Shown here in pieces: positions 6,746 to 13,056 of a DNA stretch of 13,056 bases. The notes below the pieces were generated by a model. The model was given only the letters and a program-made list of their open reading frames with translations, searched no databases and had not been told where the DNA came from. A program made the translations under genes and the position numbers. This DNA comes from Fen731 sp964354265 (GTDB taxonomy: Bacteria; Actinomycetota; Humimicrobiia; Humimicrobiales; Humimicrobiaceae), in contig CAYGYY010000058.1 of NCBI GenBank assembly GCA_964354265.1, positions 1-13,056 of the forward strand, written 5' to 3'. Position 1 is the first letter of the stretch; every line of letters starts with the position of its first letter.

Positions 6746-7189
6746 TTAAACCTCGATTTTTTCCGGTTTTTGCGCTTCATGCGGATGTTTATCTCCAGCA
6801 TAAATTTTTAATTTTTTTAACGAATGCCTGCCCAGGATATTATGAGGAAGCATGCCTTTTACTGCATGCCGCAATACATAATCCGGATGCTTGACAAGCA
6901 TGTCTGAAAGAACCGTACTTTTTAAATTCCCTACATATCCCGAATGACGGTAATATGTTTTTTGCTCAAGCTTATTTCCTGTATAATTTATTTGGCTTGC
7001 ATTTATTACTATAACAAAATCTCCGCAATCAATATGAGGGGTAAAAATAACTTTATTCTTTCCTCTAAGTATTTGCGCAATGAAAGTAGAAAGCCTCCCA
7101 AGAGTCTTGCCTTTTGCATCGATAAGATACCATTTTTTCTCTATATCTGTTGCTTTTGCGCTATAAGTTTTTGTACCAGCTTGTACCAT
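6746..7189 (-). CDS. rplM: 50S ribosomal protein L13
   Basis: Early-assembling large-subunit protein that binds 23S rRNA. The protein has 147 residues with KTYSAKATDIEKKWYLIDA, GKTLGRLSTFIAQILRGKNK, FTPHIDCGDFVIVINA, YYRHSGYVGNLK, HAVKGMLPHNILGR and KIYAGDKHPHEAQKPEK, which is full family length. ATG at 7189 follows GGAGG with 4 nt spacing. The 71-nt gap behind truA is very AT-rich and contains TATAAT close to the SD without a good -35, so I cannot assign a separate promoter. rplM and rpsI form a tight pair. Confidence 0.98.
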   Translation of the reverse strand: MVQAGTKTYSAKATDIEKKWYLIDAKGKTLGRLSTFIAQILRGKNKVIFTPHIDCGDFVIVINASQINYTGNKLEQKTYYRHSGYVGNLKSTVLSDMLVKHPDYVLRHAVKGMLPHNILGRHSLKKLKIYAGDKHPHEAQKPEKIEV

Positions 7190-7260
7190 TTTTCCTCCAA
7201 ATTATAAACAGAAATATTTACAAATTTAAAAATCTAATTATTAATAAAAAACCTAAAAAA

Positions 7261-8001
7261 TCAATATACAACGTCAGTCAGGAAAAGCCCCATTGGCGGT
7301 ACTATTTTTCCAGCCAGTTTCCTGTTTCTACCCTCAAGTGATGAGCTGATGCTCTCTGGGTTCCTTTTACCTCTGCCTACCTCCAGTAATGTACCTGTAA
7401 TAATCCTTACCATATTATACAGGAAGGAATTTGCAGAAATCTTAAATATGAGCAAACCATCCCTGTGTTTTCCTAAACTGCAACTGTATACTTCCCTCAT
7501 GTTAAAACTCTGGTGCAGATTATCGCTGCAAAAAGTGGTAAAATCCTTCACTCCGATAAATTTACCCGCAGCTTCCCTCATTGCGGCAATATCAAGCTTA
7601 CCTGTAACCAGCAGGCTGTATTTTTTCCAGAAAACACTCTGGTAATTATTGTTGACTATGTAGTAAGCATACTGCCTGATTCTTGCATCTCTTCTGGAGT
7701 CAAAATCAGGATGGACTTTTTTTATTGTCCTTATGACGATATCAACGGGTAAAATACAATTCATCTTCCACTTGAACCTGTAAAGATCAAGTTCACTGTC
7801 TGTTTTGAAATTTATAACCTGGTGCCTGGCATGCACACCTGCGTCTGTCCTTCCGGCATAGCCAAAACCTGATATTGGCCCTGTAAGTGTTGCCAGGGAT
7901 TTTAAGAGTTCCCCCTGAATCGTTCTGGTATTTCCCGGTTGAGACTGGAATCCCTTATAATTTGTACCGTCATATTCAACTACTGCCAGGTAATTATTCA
8001 T
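7261..8001 (-). CDS. truA: tRNA pseudouridine(38-40) synthase
   Basis: Isomerises uridines 38-40 in the anticodon stem-loop of tRNAs. The protein has 246 residues. Motifs: VVEYDGTNYKGFQSQPG at the N-terminus, the active-site loop YAGRTDAGVHARHQV with catalytic Asp53, RQYAYYI, and NSFLYNMVRIITGTLLEVGRGK near the C-terminus. ATG at 8001 starts the conserved beta-strand directly and has only a weak GAG as SD. It lies 69 nt behind rplQ and 71 nt before rplM, the position truA has in many Gram-positive ribosomal clusters. No unusual feature. Confidence 0.97.
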   Translation of the reverse strand: MNNYLAVVEYDGTNYKGFQSQPGNTRTIQGELLKSLATLTGPISGFGYAGRTDAGVHARHQVINFKTDSELDLYRFKWKMNCILPVDIVIRTIKKVHPDFDSRRDARIRQYAYYIVNNNYQSVFWKKYSLLVTGKLDIAAMREAAGKFIGVKDFTTFCSDNLHQSFNMREVYSCSLGKHRDGLLIFKISANSFLYNMVRIITGTLLEVGRGKRNPESISSSLEGRNRKLAGKIVPPMGLFLTDVVY

Positions 8002-8070
8002 CTGACTCTATATTTTCAAACTAACTATTTTTTAAAAGATATTTAATCTTTGATTTCTATGATGGACATG

Positions 8071-8424
8071 TCACTTCAACAGTTCAACAATTACCAGCTC
8101 TGCTCCATCTCCAAGCCTGTTCTTATATTTTATAATCCTGGTAAAACCGCTTGTCCTGTCATAGCTTGCTGGCCCTATCTCATCAAAAAGTTTTTTGACT
8201 ACATCTGAATTATGCATCATCCTGAGGCACACCCGCCTTGAGGCAAGGTCTCCCTTTCTGGCAAAAGTGATGAGTTTGTCAACATAACCCCTGAGATATT
8301 TTCCCTTAGTAACTGTTGTTGTGATTCTTCCATTCTCAAAAAGTGAAATTGCAAGATTGTTCAAAATCGCCTTTTGATTGCTGGCACTTTTTCCTAGTCT
8401 TCTTGCTTTTTTTGGTACTACCAT
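8071..8424 (-). CDS. rplQ: 50S ribosomal protein L17
   Basis: Large-subunit protein near the peptide exit tunnel. The protein has 117 residues with KKARRLGKSASNQKAILNNLAISL, the central TTVTKGKYLRGYVDKLITFARKGD, and the C-terminal GFTRIIKYKNRLGDGAELVIVELL, which is the normal length for the short bacterial form. The ATG at 8424 has AGGAGA 8 nt upstream. It begins 34 nt after the rpoA stop, the usual rpoA-rplQ arrangement. Confidence 0.98.
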   Translation of the reverse strand: MVVPKKARRLGKSASNQKAILNNLAISLFENGRITTTVTKGKYLRGYVDKLITFARKGDLASRRVCLRMMHNSDVVKKLFDEIGPASYDRTSGFTRIIKYKNRLGDGAELVIVELLK

Positions 8425-8458
8425 AACTTTAGTCTCCTATATTAAACTGTTAACCCTG

Positions 8459-9388
8459 TTATTTCCTGAATGATAAACCCAGTTCTTTTACCTTATCCTT
8501 TACTTCCTGGATTGACTTTTGTCCAAAATTCCTTATCTGCAAAAGTTCATCCTCTTTGTAATTCAACAGCTTGTCCACTGTATCGATACCTTCACGTTTC
8601 AGGCAGTTATATGCCCTTACTGAAAGTTCAAGCTCTTCAATAGTCGGATATTCTTTTCTTTTTTCTTTTGCTGAAACTTCCTCAAAGATAAGGTCTTTGT
8701 TGTTATTATCAGAAAGATCTATAAGCAAAGCCATGTAATCATTTATTATCTTTGATGCCTGGCTAAGCGCATCCTCCGGTTTTACGCTGCCGTTTGTCTT
8801 TATATCAATAATGAGTTTATCAAAGTTTGTCACCTGTCCGACTCTGGTATTATCGACATTGAAGCTTACCCTTCTTATCGGGGAAAAAATAGTGTCAAGA
8901 GGTATCACGCCTATTGGTTCATCCTCTCCAACGTTTTCTTCTGCGGGCCTGTACCCCTTGTTTTTTTCAAGTATTATTTCCAGATCCATCTTGCCTTTAT
9001 CGGCAAGCGTCCCGATATACGTATCGGGATTTATTATCTCGACTTCTGACGGCAACTTGATATCAGAAGCTTTTATCTCTCCAGATGTGGCCCTTTTCAA
9101 CTTCAGCAACGCAGGGCCCTCACCTTCCATTTTAAAAACGATAGATTTTAAATTTGCAATAAACTCAAGAATATCTTCTTTTAAACCATCAATAGTTGAA
9201 AACTCATGGCTTACATTTTCCAGCCTTATCTTGGTTATTCCCACGCCTTCTATTGAAGAAAGCAGGACCCTTCTTATAGAATTACCAAGAGTATGCCCAA
9301 ATCCGCGCTCCAGAGGTTCGATTACGAATATCCCTTCAAACTCGTCTTTATGCTTTACGTTTACATTTGGTTTATGCATTTTAAGCAA
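8459..9388 (-). CDS. rpoA: DNA-directed RNA polymerase subunit alpha
   Basis: Scaffold subunit of RNA polymerase. The protein has 309 residues. The N-terminal dimerisation domain carries FVIEPLERGFGHTLGNSIRRVLLSS and HEFSTIDGLKEDILEFIANLK, then SFNVDNTRVGQ and FDKLIIDIKTNG. The C-terminal DNA-binding domain has IEELELSVRAYNCLKREGI (the UP-element-binding Arg region) and LLQIRNFGQKSIQEVKDKVKELGLS. I chose TTG at 9388: GGGAGG (9404-9399) lies 10 nt upstream, and MLKMHKP aligns with the MIEIEKP start of the Bacillus protein. The alternative is ATG 9379, 19 nt from that SD. A 167-nt gap separates it from rpsD. Confidence 0.98.
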   Translation of the reverse strand: MLKMHKPNVNVKHKDEFEGIFVIEPLERGFGHTLGNSIRRVLLSSIEGVGITKIRLENVSHEFSTIDGLKEDILEFIANLKSIVFKMEGEGPALLKLKRATSGEIKASDIKLPSEVEIINPDTYIGTLADKGKMDLEIILEKNKGYRPAEENVGEDEPIGVIPLDTIFSPIRRVSFNVDNTRVGQVTNFDKLIIDIKTNGSVKPEDALSQASKIINDYMALLIDLSDNNNKDLIFEEVSAKEKRKEYPTIEELELSVRAYNCLKREGIDTVDKLLNYKEDELLQIRNFGQKSIQEVKDKVKELGLSFRK

Positions 9389-9466
9389 TTTGAATCAACC
9401 TCCCAAAAATAAATAAAAAAATATAAAATAATAAAAATTCAAGTATCTTAATAAATTCACACCTGG

Positions 9467-9518
9467 ATATTTGCGCCTGGCATATTTATAACTGATAAAT
9501 TGTGTATTTTGCGCCCGG
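9467..9518. repeat. Imperfect direct repeats in the rpsD-rpoA gap
   Basis: On the plus strand ATATTTGCGCCTGG (9467-9480) is echoed by GTATTTTGCGCCCGG (9504-9518). Between them lies TTATAACTGATAA (9486-9498), a 13-mer that also occurs at 1071-1083 in the nnr leader. The rest of the 167-nt gap (9389-9555) is AT-rich, ending in the rpoA SD. No convincing -35/-10 pair was found. A protein-binding or leader-RNA role is possible but unproven. Confidence 0.4.
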
Positions 9519-9555
9519 TATCGTGCATTCCTGAAAATCAAAAAGCAAAACTATA

Positions 9556-10185
9556 TTAAACTTTAGAGTAAAGTTCCACTATCATCTGTTCATTTACAGG
9601 AGCTTTTATTTCATTTCTGTCAGGGATTCTTAAAATCTGGCCCTTAAGGTTAGCCAGGTCGACCTTGAGCCATTCAGGCGCTGTAAGGCTTCCTGCAGAT
9701 TCTTTTGATTCCAGTATAGGCACTATCTCCCTGCTTGCAGGCATTACACTGACATTCTGACCTTCTTTTACCAGATATGATGATATATCCACTCTTTTAT
9801 CATTTATGGCAATGTGGCCGTGAGATACCAGCTGTTTTGCCTGTCTCCTGGAAACGGCAAAACCCATTAGATACACGACATTATCCAGTCGAGTTTCGAG
9901 AAGCTGTAGCAATACTTCACCTGTTATGCCTTTGCTTTTAACTGCATGCTTGTAATAATTCCTGAATTGTTTTTCAAGGACCCCATAATATCTTTTAGCT
10001 TTCTGTTTCTCGCGAAGCTGGGAATAGTATTCGCTCTCTATCAGCCTCATTTTTGCCTTCTGTCCCGGCACATAAGGTTTCCTGTCGATTGCGCACTTGT
10101 CAGTGAAGCACCTGGAGCCTTTTAAAAATAATTTTTGTTTTTCCCTTCTGCATAATTTGCAGGGCTGTTCTTTAACAGAACCCAT
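9556..10185 (-). CDS. rpsD: 30S ribosomal protein S4, zinc-binding type
   Basis: Primary 16S rRNA-binding protein that starts small-subunit assembly and acts as a translational regulator of alpha-type operons in some bacteria. The protein has 209 residues. The N-terminus carries four cysteines (Cys9, Cys12, Cys26, Cys31) in the arrangement of zinc-containing S4. The S4 RNA-binding domain follows: TRLDNVVYLMGFAVSRRQAKQLVSHGHIAIN in short segments at about 98-128. The C-terminus ends QMIVELYSKV. ATG at 10185 has AGGAGG 9 nt upstream. It is 33 nt downstream of rpsK and is followed by a long gap before rpoA. Confidence 0.98.
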   Translation of the reverse strand: MGSVKEQPCKLCRREKQKLFLKGSRCFTDKCAIDRKPYVPGQKAKMRLIESEYYSQLREKQKAKRYYGVLEKQFRNYYKHAVKSKGITGEVLLQLLETRLDNVVYLMGFAVSRRQAKQLVSHGHIAINDKRVDISSYLVKEGQNVSVMPASREIVPILESKESAGSLTAPEWLKVDLANLKGQILRIPDRNEIKAPVNEQMIVELYSKV

Positions 10186-10218
10186 ATATTAATCCTCCTA
10201 ATAAATAACACAGCTTTC

Positions 10219-10617
10219 TTAAACTCTTCTTCTTTTTCTTGGCCGGCATCCGTTATGAGGTACCGGTGTAACATCAGTGATTGCGCCTATTTCAAGACCC
10301 GCAGCTTGAAGGGACCTGACGGCAGTCTCTCTTCCTGCTCCTATGCCTTTTACCATAACATCTACTCTTGCTACACCATGTTCCTGTGCAGACCTGGCGA
10401 CATTTGAAGCAGTGACCTGTGCTGCAAAGGGTGTGCTTTTACGTGAACCCTTAAAACCCATCCCTCCGGCACTGCCCCAGGCAATAGTATTCCCTTGCTG
10501 GTCTGTGATATTAACGATGGTGTTATTAAAAGTGGACTGGATATGAGCTATACCAAATGGTATATTCTTCTTATCCTTTCTTTTAATACGCCTGACCGTT
10601 GTAGTTTTTTTTGCCAA
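10219..10617 (-). CDS. rpsK: 30S ribosomal protein S11
   Basis: Small-subunit platform protein near the Shine-Dalgarno helix and E site. The protein has 132 residues. Landmarks: GIAHIQSTFNNTIVNITD, IAWGSAGGMGFKGSRKSTPFAAQ, VMVKGIGAGRETAVRSLQAAGLEI and the conserved end DVTPVPHNGCRPRKRRRV. The start is TTG at 10617, with AGGAGG 5 nt upstream; no ATG or GTG fits the conserved N-terminus MAKK. It is preceded by a 134-nt AT-rich gap after rpsM, longer than usual here, in which I see no promoter or hairpin. Confidence 0.98.
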   Translation of the reverse strand: MAKKTTTVRRIKRKDKKNIPFGIAHIQSTFNNTIVNITDQQGNTIAWGSAGGMGFKGSRKSTPFAAQVTASNVARSAQEHGVARVDVMVKGIGAGRETAVRSLQAAGLEIGAITDVTPVPHNGCRPRKRRRV

Positions 10618-10751
10618 AATTACCTCCTGGTAAACTTATCTTCTATTTAGTTTAGTCTGATAAACCAGATCTATATAAAAATTATTACAGTATTTCTTTT
10701 TTTAGTCTTTAAAATTAAAAAATATATCAGTACGCAAAATGCAAGCCCTTA

Positions 10752-11126
10752 TTATTTGGATTTTGCTTTAATCCCAACAGCTCTCCTCCTGCCTTTTCTT
10801 GTCCTTGCATTTGTGTGGGTTCTCTGGCCACGCACAGGTAGCCCTCTTTTATGCCTTATCCCCCTGTAAGAATTTATTTCTATAAGCCTTTTGATGTTCT
10901 GGGTGATCTCACGCCTTAAATCCCCTTCGATTTTAAAATTATTATCAATATAGGCCCTGATCTTCACGATTTCTTCTTCAGTCAGGTCCTTTGTTTTTCT
11001 GGACTCTTCAATATTAAGATCTTTTAATAATTTTTGAGCCAGCGGCTTGCCAATGCCAAAAATATAGGTAAGGGCAATGACGATATGTTTGTCCCTTGGT
11101 ATATCAATACCTGCAATTCTTGCCAA
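10752..11126 (-). CDS. rpsM: 30S ribosomal protein S13
   Basis: Small-subunit head protein that contacts L5 and the P-site tRNA. The protein has 124 residues: ARIAGIDIPRDKHIVIALTYIFGIG with the helix-hairpin-helix region, then EGDLRREITQNIKRLIEINSYRGIRHKRGLPVRGQRTHTNARTRKG in short segments at about 66-111, and a lysine-rich tail. The start is TTG at 11126. Its SD, AGGAGG, overlaps the rpmJ stop codon (TAG at 11138-11136) and lies 5 nt from the TTG, so translation is probably coupled to rpmJ. Confidence 0.98.
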   Translation of the reverse strand: MARIAGIDIPRDKHIVIALTYIFGIGKPLAQKLLKDLNIEESRKTKDLTEEEIVKIRAYIDNNFKIEGDLRREITQNIKRLIEINSYRGIRHKRGLPVRGQRTHTNARTRKGRRRAVGIKAKSK

Positions 11127-11135
11127 CTAGACCTC

Positions 11136-11249
11136 CTAACCCTGTCTCTGTTTATGTCGGGGATTTTTACAAATCACTATTACTTTGCCTTCTCTTCTTA
11201 TAATCCTGCAACTGCTGCAGATTTTTTTCACAGATGGTTTAACTTTCAT
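11136..11249 (-). CDS. rpmJ: 50S ribosomal protein L36, zinc-binding type
   Basis: The smallest large-subunit protein, 37 residues: it begins MKVKPSVKKICSSCRIIRR and ends CKNPRHKQRQG. Cys11, Cys14, Cys27 and His32 form the zinc-binding C+ set. ATG at 11249 has GAGG with about 8 nt spacing. It sits between infA and rpsM, its standard position, with a 93-nt gap to infA. That gap contains a small CCTG-TTG-CAGG hairpin but no clear terminator. Confidence 0.97.
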   Translation of the reverse strand: MKVKPSVKKICSSCRIIRREGKVIVICKNPRHKQRQG

Positions 11250-11342
11250 CTTAAATACCTCTTTAATCTATACCTAAAAATAAAAACAAAAAACTTATAA
11301 TGAACTAAAGTAAATCGCCTTATCCTGCAACAGGCTGCCAGT

Positions 11343-11564
11343 TTATTTTTTCCTGAAAATAATACGACCTCTTGTAAGGTCATAAGGCGAAATCTCTACT
11401 CTTACTTTGTCGCCCGGTAAAATTTTTATATAATGCATACGCATTTTTCCAGATATGTGGGCAAGGACTTTATGGCCATTTTCAAGCTCAACCCGGAACA
11501 TTGCATTGGGTAAAGACTCGAGAATCGTACCTTCAGCCTCTATAACGCCTTCTTTCTTAGAAAT
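11343..11564 (-). CDS. infA: Translation initiation factor IF-1, probable ATT start
   Basis: OB-fold protein that fills the ribosomal A site during initiation and helps IF2 and IF3. The frame encodes SKKEGVIEAEGTILESL, then NAMFRVELENGHKVLAHISG, KMRMHYIKILPGDKVRVE and SPYDLTRGRIIFRKK, an almost canonical IF-1 of 73 residues. Relatives begin M(A/S)KK(D/E)GVIE. Here the codon at the Met position is ATT (11564-11562), with GGGGG (11575-11571) 6 nt upstream. No ATG, GTG, TTG or CTG exists in this frame between an upstream TGA near 11665 and the conserved region. The first internal ATG is at residue 22, inside the OB fold, and would destroy it. A sequencing error is the alternative. Confidence 0.93.
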   Translation of the reverse strand: MSKKEGVIEAEGTILESLPNAMFRVELENGHKVLAHISGKMRMHYIKILPGDKVRVEISPYDLTRGRIIFRKK

Positions 11565-11695
11565 ATTAAACCCCCTGTATAACTTTTTAATGTCCCCTTT
11601 GCCAGGAACTATAAATTGACTTATAAAACACCAGTCTCTTAATCTGATTTTAAATCCAATAAATCAATTGCCGCCGGTTATCTACCAAACCAGTG

Positions 11696-11724
11696 AATAT
11701 AAGCGCAAACACGTAGGATATCAA
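11696..11724 (-). promoter_or_regulatory. Probable sigma-70-type promoter for infA and the ribosomal genes below
   Basis: On the minus strand TTGATA (11724-11719, five of six -35 bases) is separated by exactly 17 nt from TATATT (11701-11696, five of six -10 bases). Transcription would begin near 11689 and give a leader of about 125 nt before the infA start. It lies in the 222-nt gap between map and infA, so infA-rpmJ-rpsM-rpsK-rpsD-rpoA can be transcribed separately from adk-map. Confidence 0.6.
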
Positions 11725-11786
11725 AAAACTTATAAAATGTCTATAATTTCTTTTATCCTGTAACAATAACTGCTTCTTTGCGCCTT

Positions 11787-12551
11787 TTATAACCTGGTCA
11801 GGATCAAAGGACCATTTTCTGTTATAGCAACCGTATCCTCAAAATGGCATGAACATTTCCTGTCAGCGGTAATAACGGTCCAGCTGTCTTCCAGTATTTC
11901 TACGTCGCTTGTTCCTAAATTAAGCATTGGCTCTATCGCAAGAACCATGCCTTTTTTTAATGTAGGCCCCTGTCCCGGAGGGCCATAGTTTAAAATCTGG
12001 GGATCTTCATGCATCCTTTTACCGATTCCATGCCCTACAAAAACTTTCACTACAGAAAAATTATCCTTTAATGCCCTGGTTTCTATTGCATTTGAAATAT
12101 CAGAAAGGTGTCTGCCCAAAAAACACTTATCAATGCTTGCGTTAAGAGCATCAACTGTCGCATTGTATAATCTTTCTTTTGATTTACCGATATCCCCGAC
12201 TTTGAAGCTTCGCGCAGAATCTCCATAGAAACCCTGGTACTTAACGCCCACATCAATAGATACAAGATCCCCCTCTTTTATAATCCTTTTTCCAGGTATG
12301 CCATGGACGACTTCTTCATTTATCGAAACACATATAGTTGAAGGATATGGTTTTCTGCTTAATCTTCCTACATAACCCTTAAAGGCAGGGGATGCCCCCC
12401 GTTTCAATATCATCTCTTCTGCAATGTTGTCCAGGTAATCTGTCTGTATGCCAGGTTTTAAGCTTTCCTCTAGTTGTAAAAGAACTTCAGCGACTATTTC
12501 TGCCGCTTTCCTCATCAATCGGATCTCATCTGCAGATTTACAAATTATCAT
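11787..12551 (-). CDS. map: Methionine aminopeptidase, type I
   Basis: Removes the initiator methionine from nascent proteins. The protein has 254 residues. The expected metal ligands are all present: Asp100 and Asp111 in VSIDVGVKYQGFYGDSAR, His174 in VGHGIG, Glu207 in AIEPML and Glu238 in HFEDTVAIT, plus the substrate His83 in EEVVHGIPG. There is no N-terminal SH3-binding zinc extension and no type II insertion, so it is a short bacterial type I enzyme. The ATG overlaps the adk stop in an ATGA junction (12551-12548), implying coupled translation. adk-map-infA is the usual order at the end of the spc cluster. Confidence 0.98.
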   Translation of the reverse strand: MIICKSADEIRLMRKAAEIVAEVLLQLEESLKPGIQTDYLDNIAEEMILKRGASPAFKGYVGRLSRKPYPSTICVSINEEVVHGIPGKRIIKEGDLVSIDVGVKYQGFYGDSARSFKVGDIGKSKERLYNATVDALNASIDKCFLGRHLSDISNAIETRALKDNFSVVKVFVGHGIGKRMHEDPQILNYGPPGQGPTLKKGMVLAIEPMLNLGTSDVEILEDSWTVITADRKCSCHFEDTVAITENGPLILTRL

Positions 12552-13056
12552 AAAACCTGCATTAGCCTTTCAGTAATTTCCTTTTCGGTACCCTTACCGT
12601 CAACATCAAAAAGAAGCCCGCTTTTTTTGTAATAATCTATTAGCGGCCTTGTCTCATTTTCATAGACTTCGAGCCTCTCTTTTACTATTGCAATATCATC
12701 ATCATCTTTCCTTGTATAGAGCTCACCACCGCAAACAGGGCATCTGGTATTTTCCGCATCCTGAATTGTGCCTGTGCTGCACACACCCGCACAGCTGTGA
12801 CATACCCTCCTGCAGGACATCCTTCGCAGCAGCTCTTCCTCATCGACATCTATGTTTATAACCTTATCGATATTTAAATTCTTTGAAACAAGCATCCTGT
12901 CAAACATCAAGGCCTGGTTGAGCGTCCTTGGAAATCCATCCATCAAAAAAGAATTGTTGCTGCCACCTTTTTCGAGCTTATTTTTTATTATCTCTATGAT
13001 AAGCCCGTCAGGGACAAGCTTTCCCTGCTTCATATATTCATTTGCCTGCTGTCCAA
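12548..13056 (-). CDS. adk: Adenylate kinase, zinc-lid type, 5' end outside window
   Basis: Balances ATP, ADP and AMP by the reaction 2 ADP to ATP plus AMP. The start and the P-loop lie beyond base 13056. The visible part opens in frame at GQQANEYMKQGKLVPDG, the AMP-binding region, and continues with FLMDGFPRTLNQA. The lid then carries a Cys4 zinc site: CHSC and CPVC, followed by GGELYTRKDDD. The protein ends ITERLMQVL. The zinc lid is typical of Gram-positive and many other bacterial long-form kinases. The ATG at 13033 is an internal methionine, not the start. The stop overlaps the map start. Confidence 0.97.
   Translation of the reverse strand, partial: GQQANEYMKQGKLVPDGLIIEIIKNKLEKGGSNNSFLMDGFPRTLNQALMFDRMLVSKNLNIDKVINIDVDEEELLRRMSCRRVCHSCAGVCSTGTIQDAENTRCPVCGGELYTRKDDDDIAIVKERLEVYENETRPLIDYYKKSGLLFDVDGKGTEKEITERLMQVL

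Overview
The window is an almost gene-packed, AT-rich bacterial chromosome segment. All 17 recognised genes lie on the minus strand, so transcription runs from the right edge to the left edge. Convincing Shine-Dalgarno (SD) sites (GGAGG-type) and many TTG starts suggest a Gram-positive-type bacterium. The succession of the distal ribosomal-protein/rpoA cluster, truA, rplM, rpsI, glmM, glmS, acpS and nnr resembles Actinobacteria, although the base composition is far more AT-rich than in most of them. My best guess is an uncultivated, deep-branching actinobacterial lineage or a relative. This rests on gene order only and is uncertain.

Right part (13056 to 8071), in transcription order: adk (5' end outside the window), map, infA, rpmJ, rpsM, rpsK, rpsD, rpoA, rplQ. 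This is the classical end of the spc/alpha ribosomal clusters. It covers nucleotide balance, N-terminal Met removal, initiation factor IF1, ribosomal proteins L36, S13, S11, S4 and L17, and the RNA polymerase alpha subunit. A good sigma-70-type promoter lies between map and infA.

Middle part (8001 to 5304): truA (tRNA pseudouridine synthase), rplM-rpsI (L13-S9) and a fold-type III PLP racemase of the ornithine/alanine racemase-like family. The racemase gene is followed after only 2 nt by glmM.

Left part (5301 to 1): glmM and glmS (amino-sugar synthesis for peptidoglycan), acpS (holo-ACP synthase) and nnr (NAD(P)HX repair; 3' end outside the window). The only long gene-free stretch is the 374-nt glmM-glmS interval. 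It holds an unusually strong 14-bp GNRA-capped hairpin, an 8-bp inverted repeat, an anti-SD-like element and three 11-bp direct repeats. I could not match this set to a known riboswitch, including the glmS ribozyme.

The most interesting points are two genes with no ATG/GTG/TTG start in the reading frame that encodes the conserved N-terminus. One is infA, which appears to start at ATT with a well-placed SD; the other is acpS. The unexplained structured leader of glmS comes next. I see no mobile element, CRISPR array, tRNA or rRNA.
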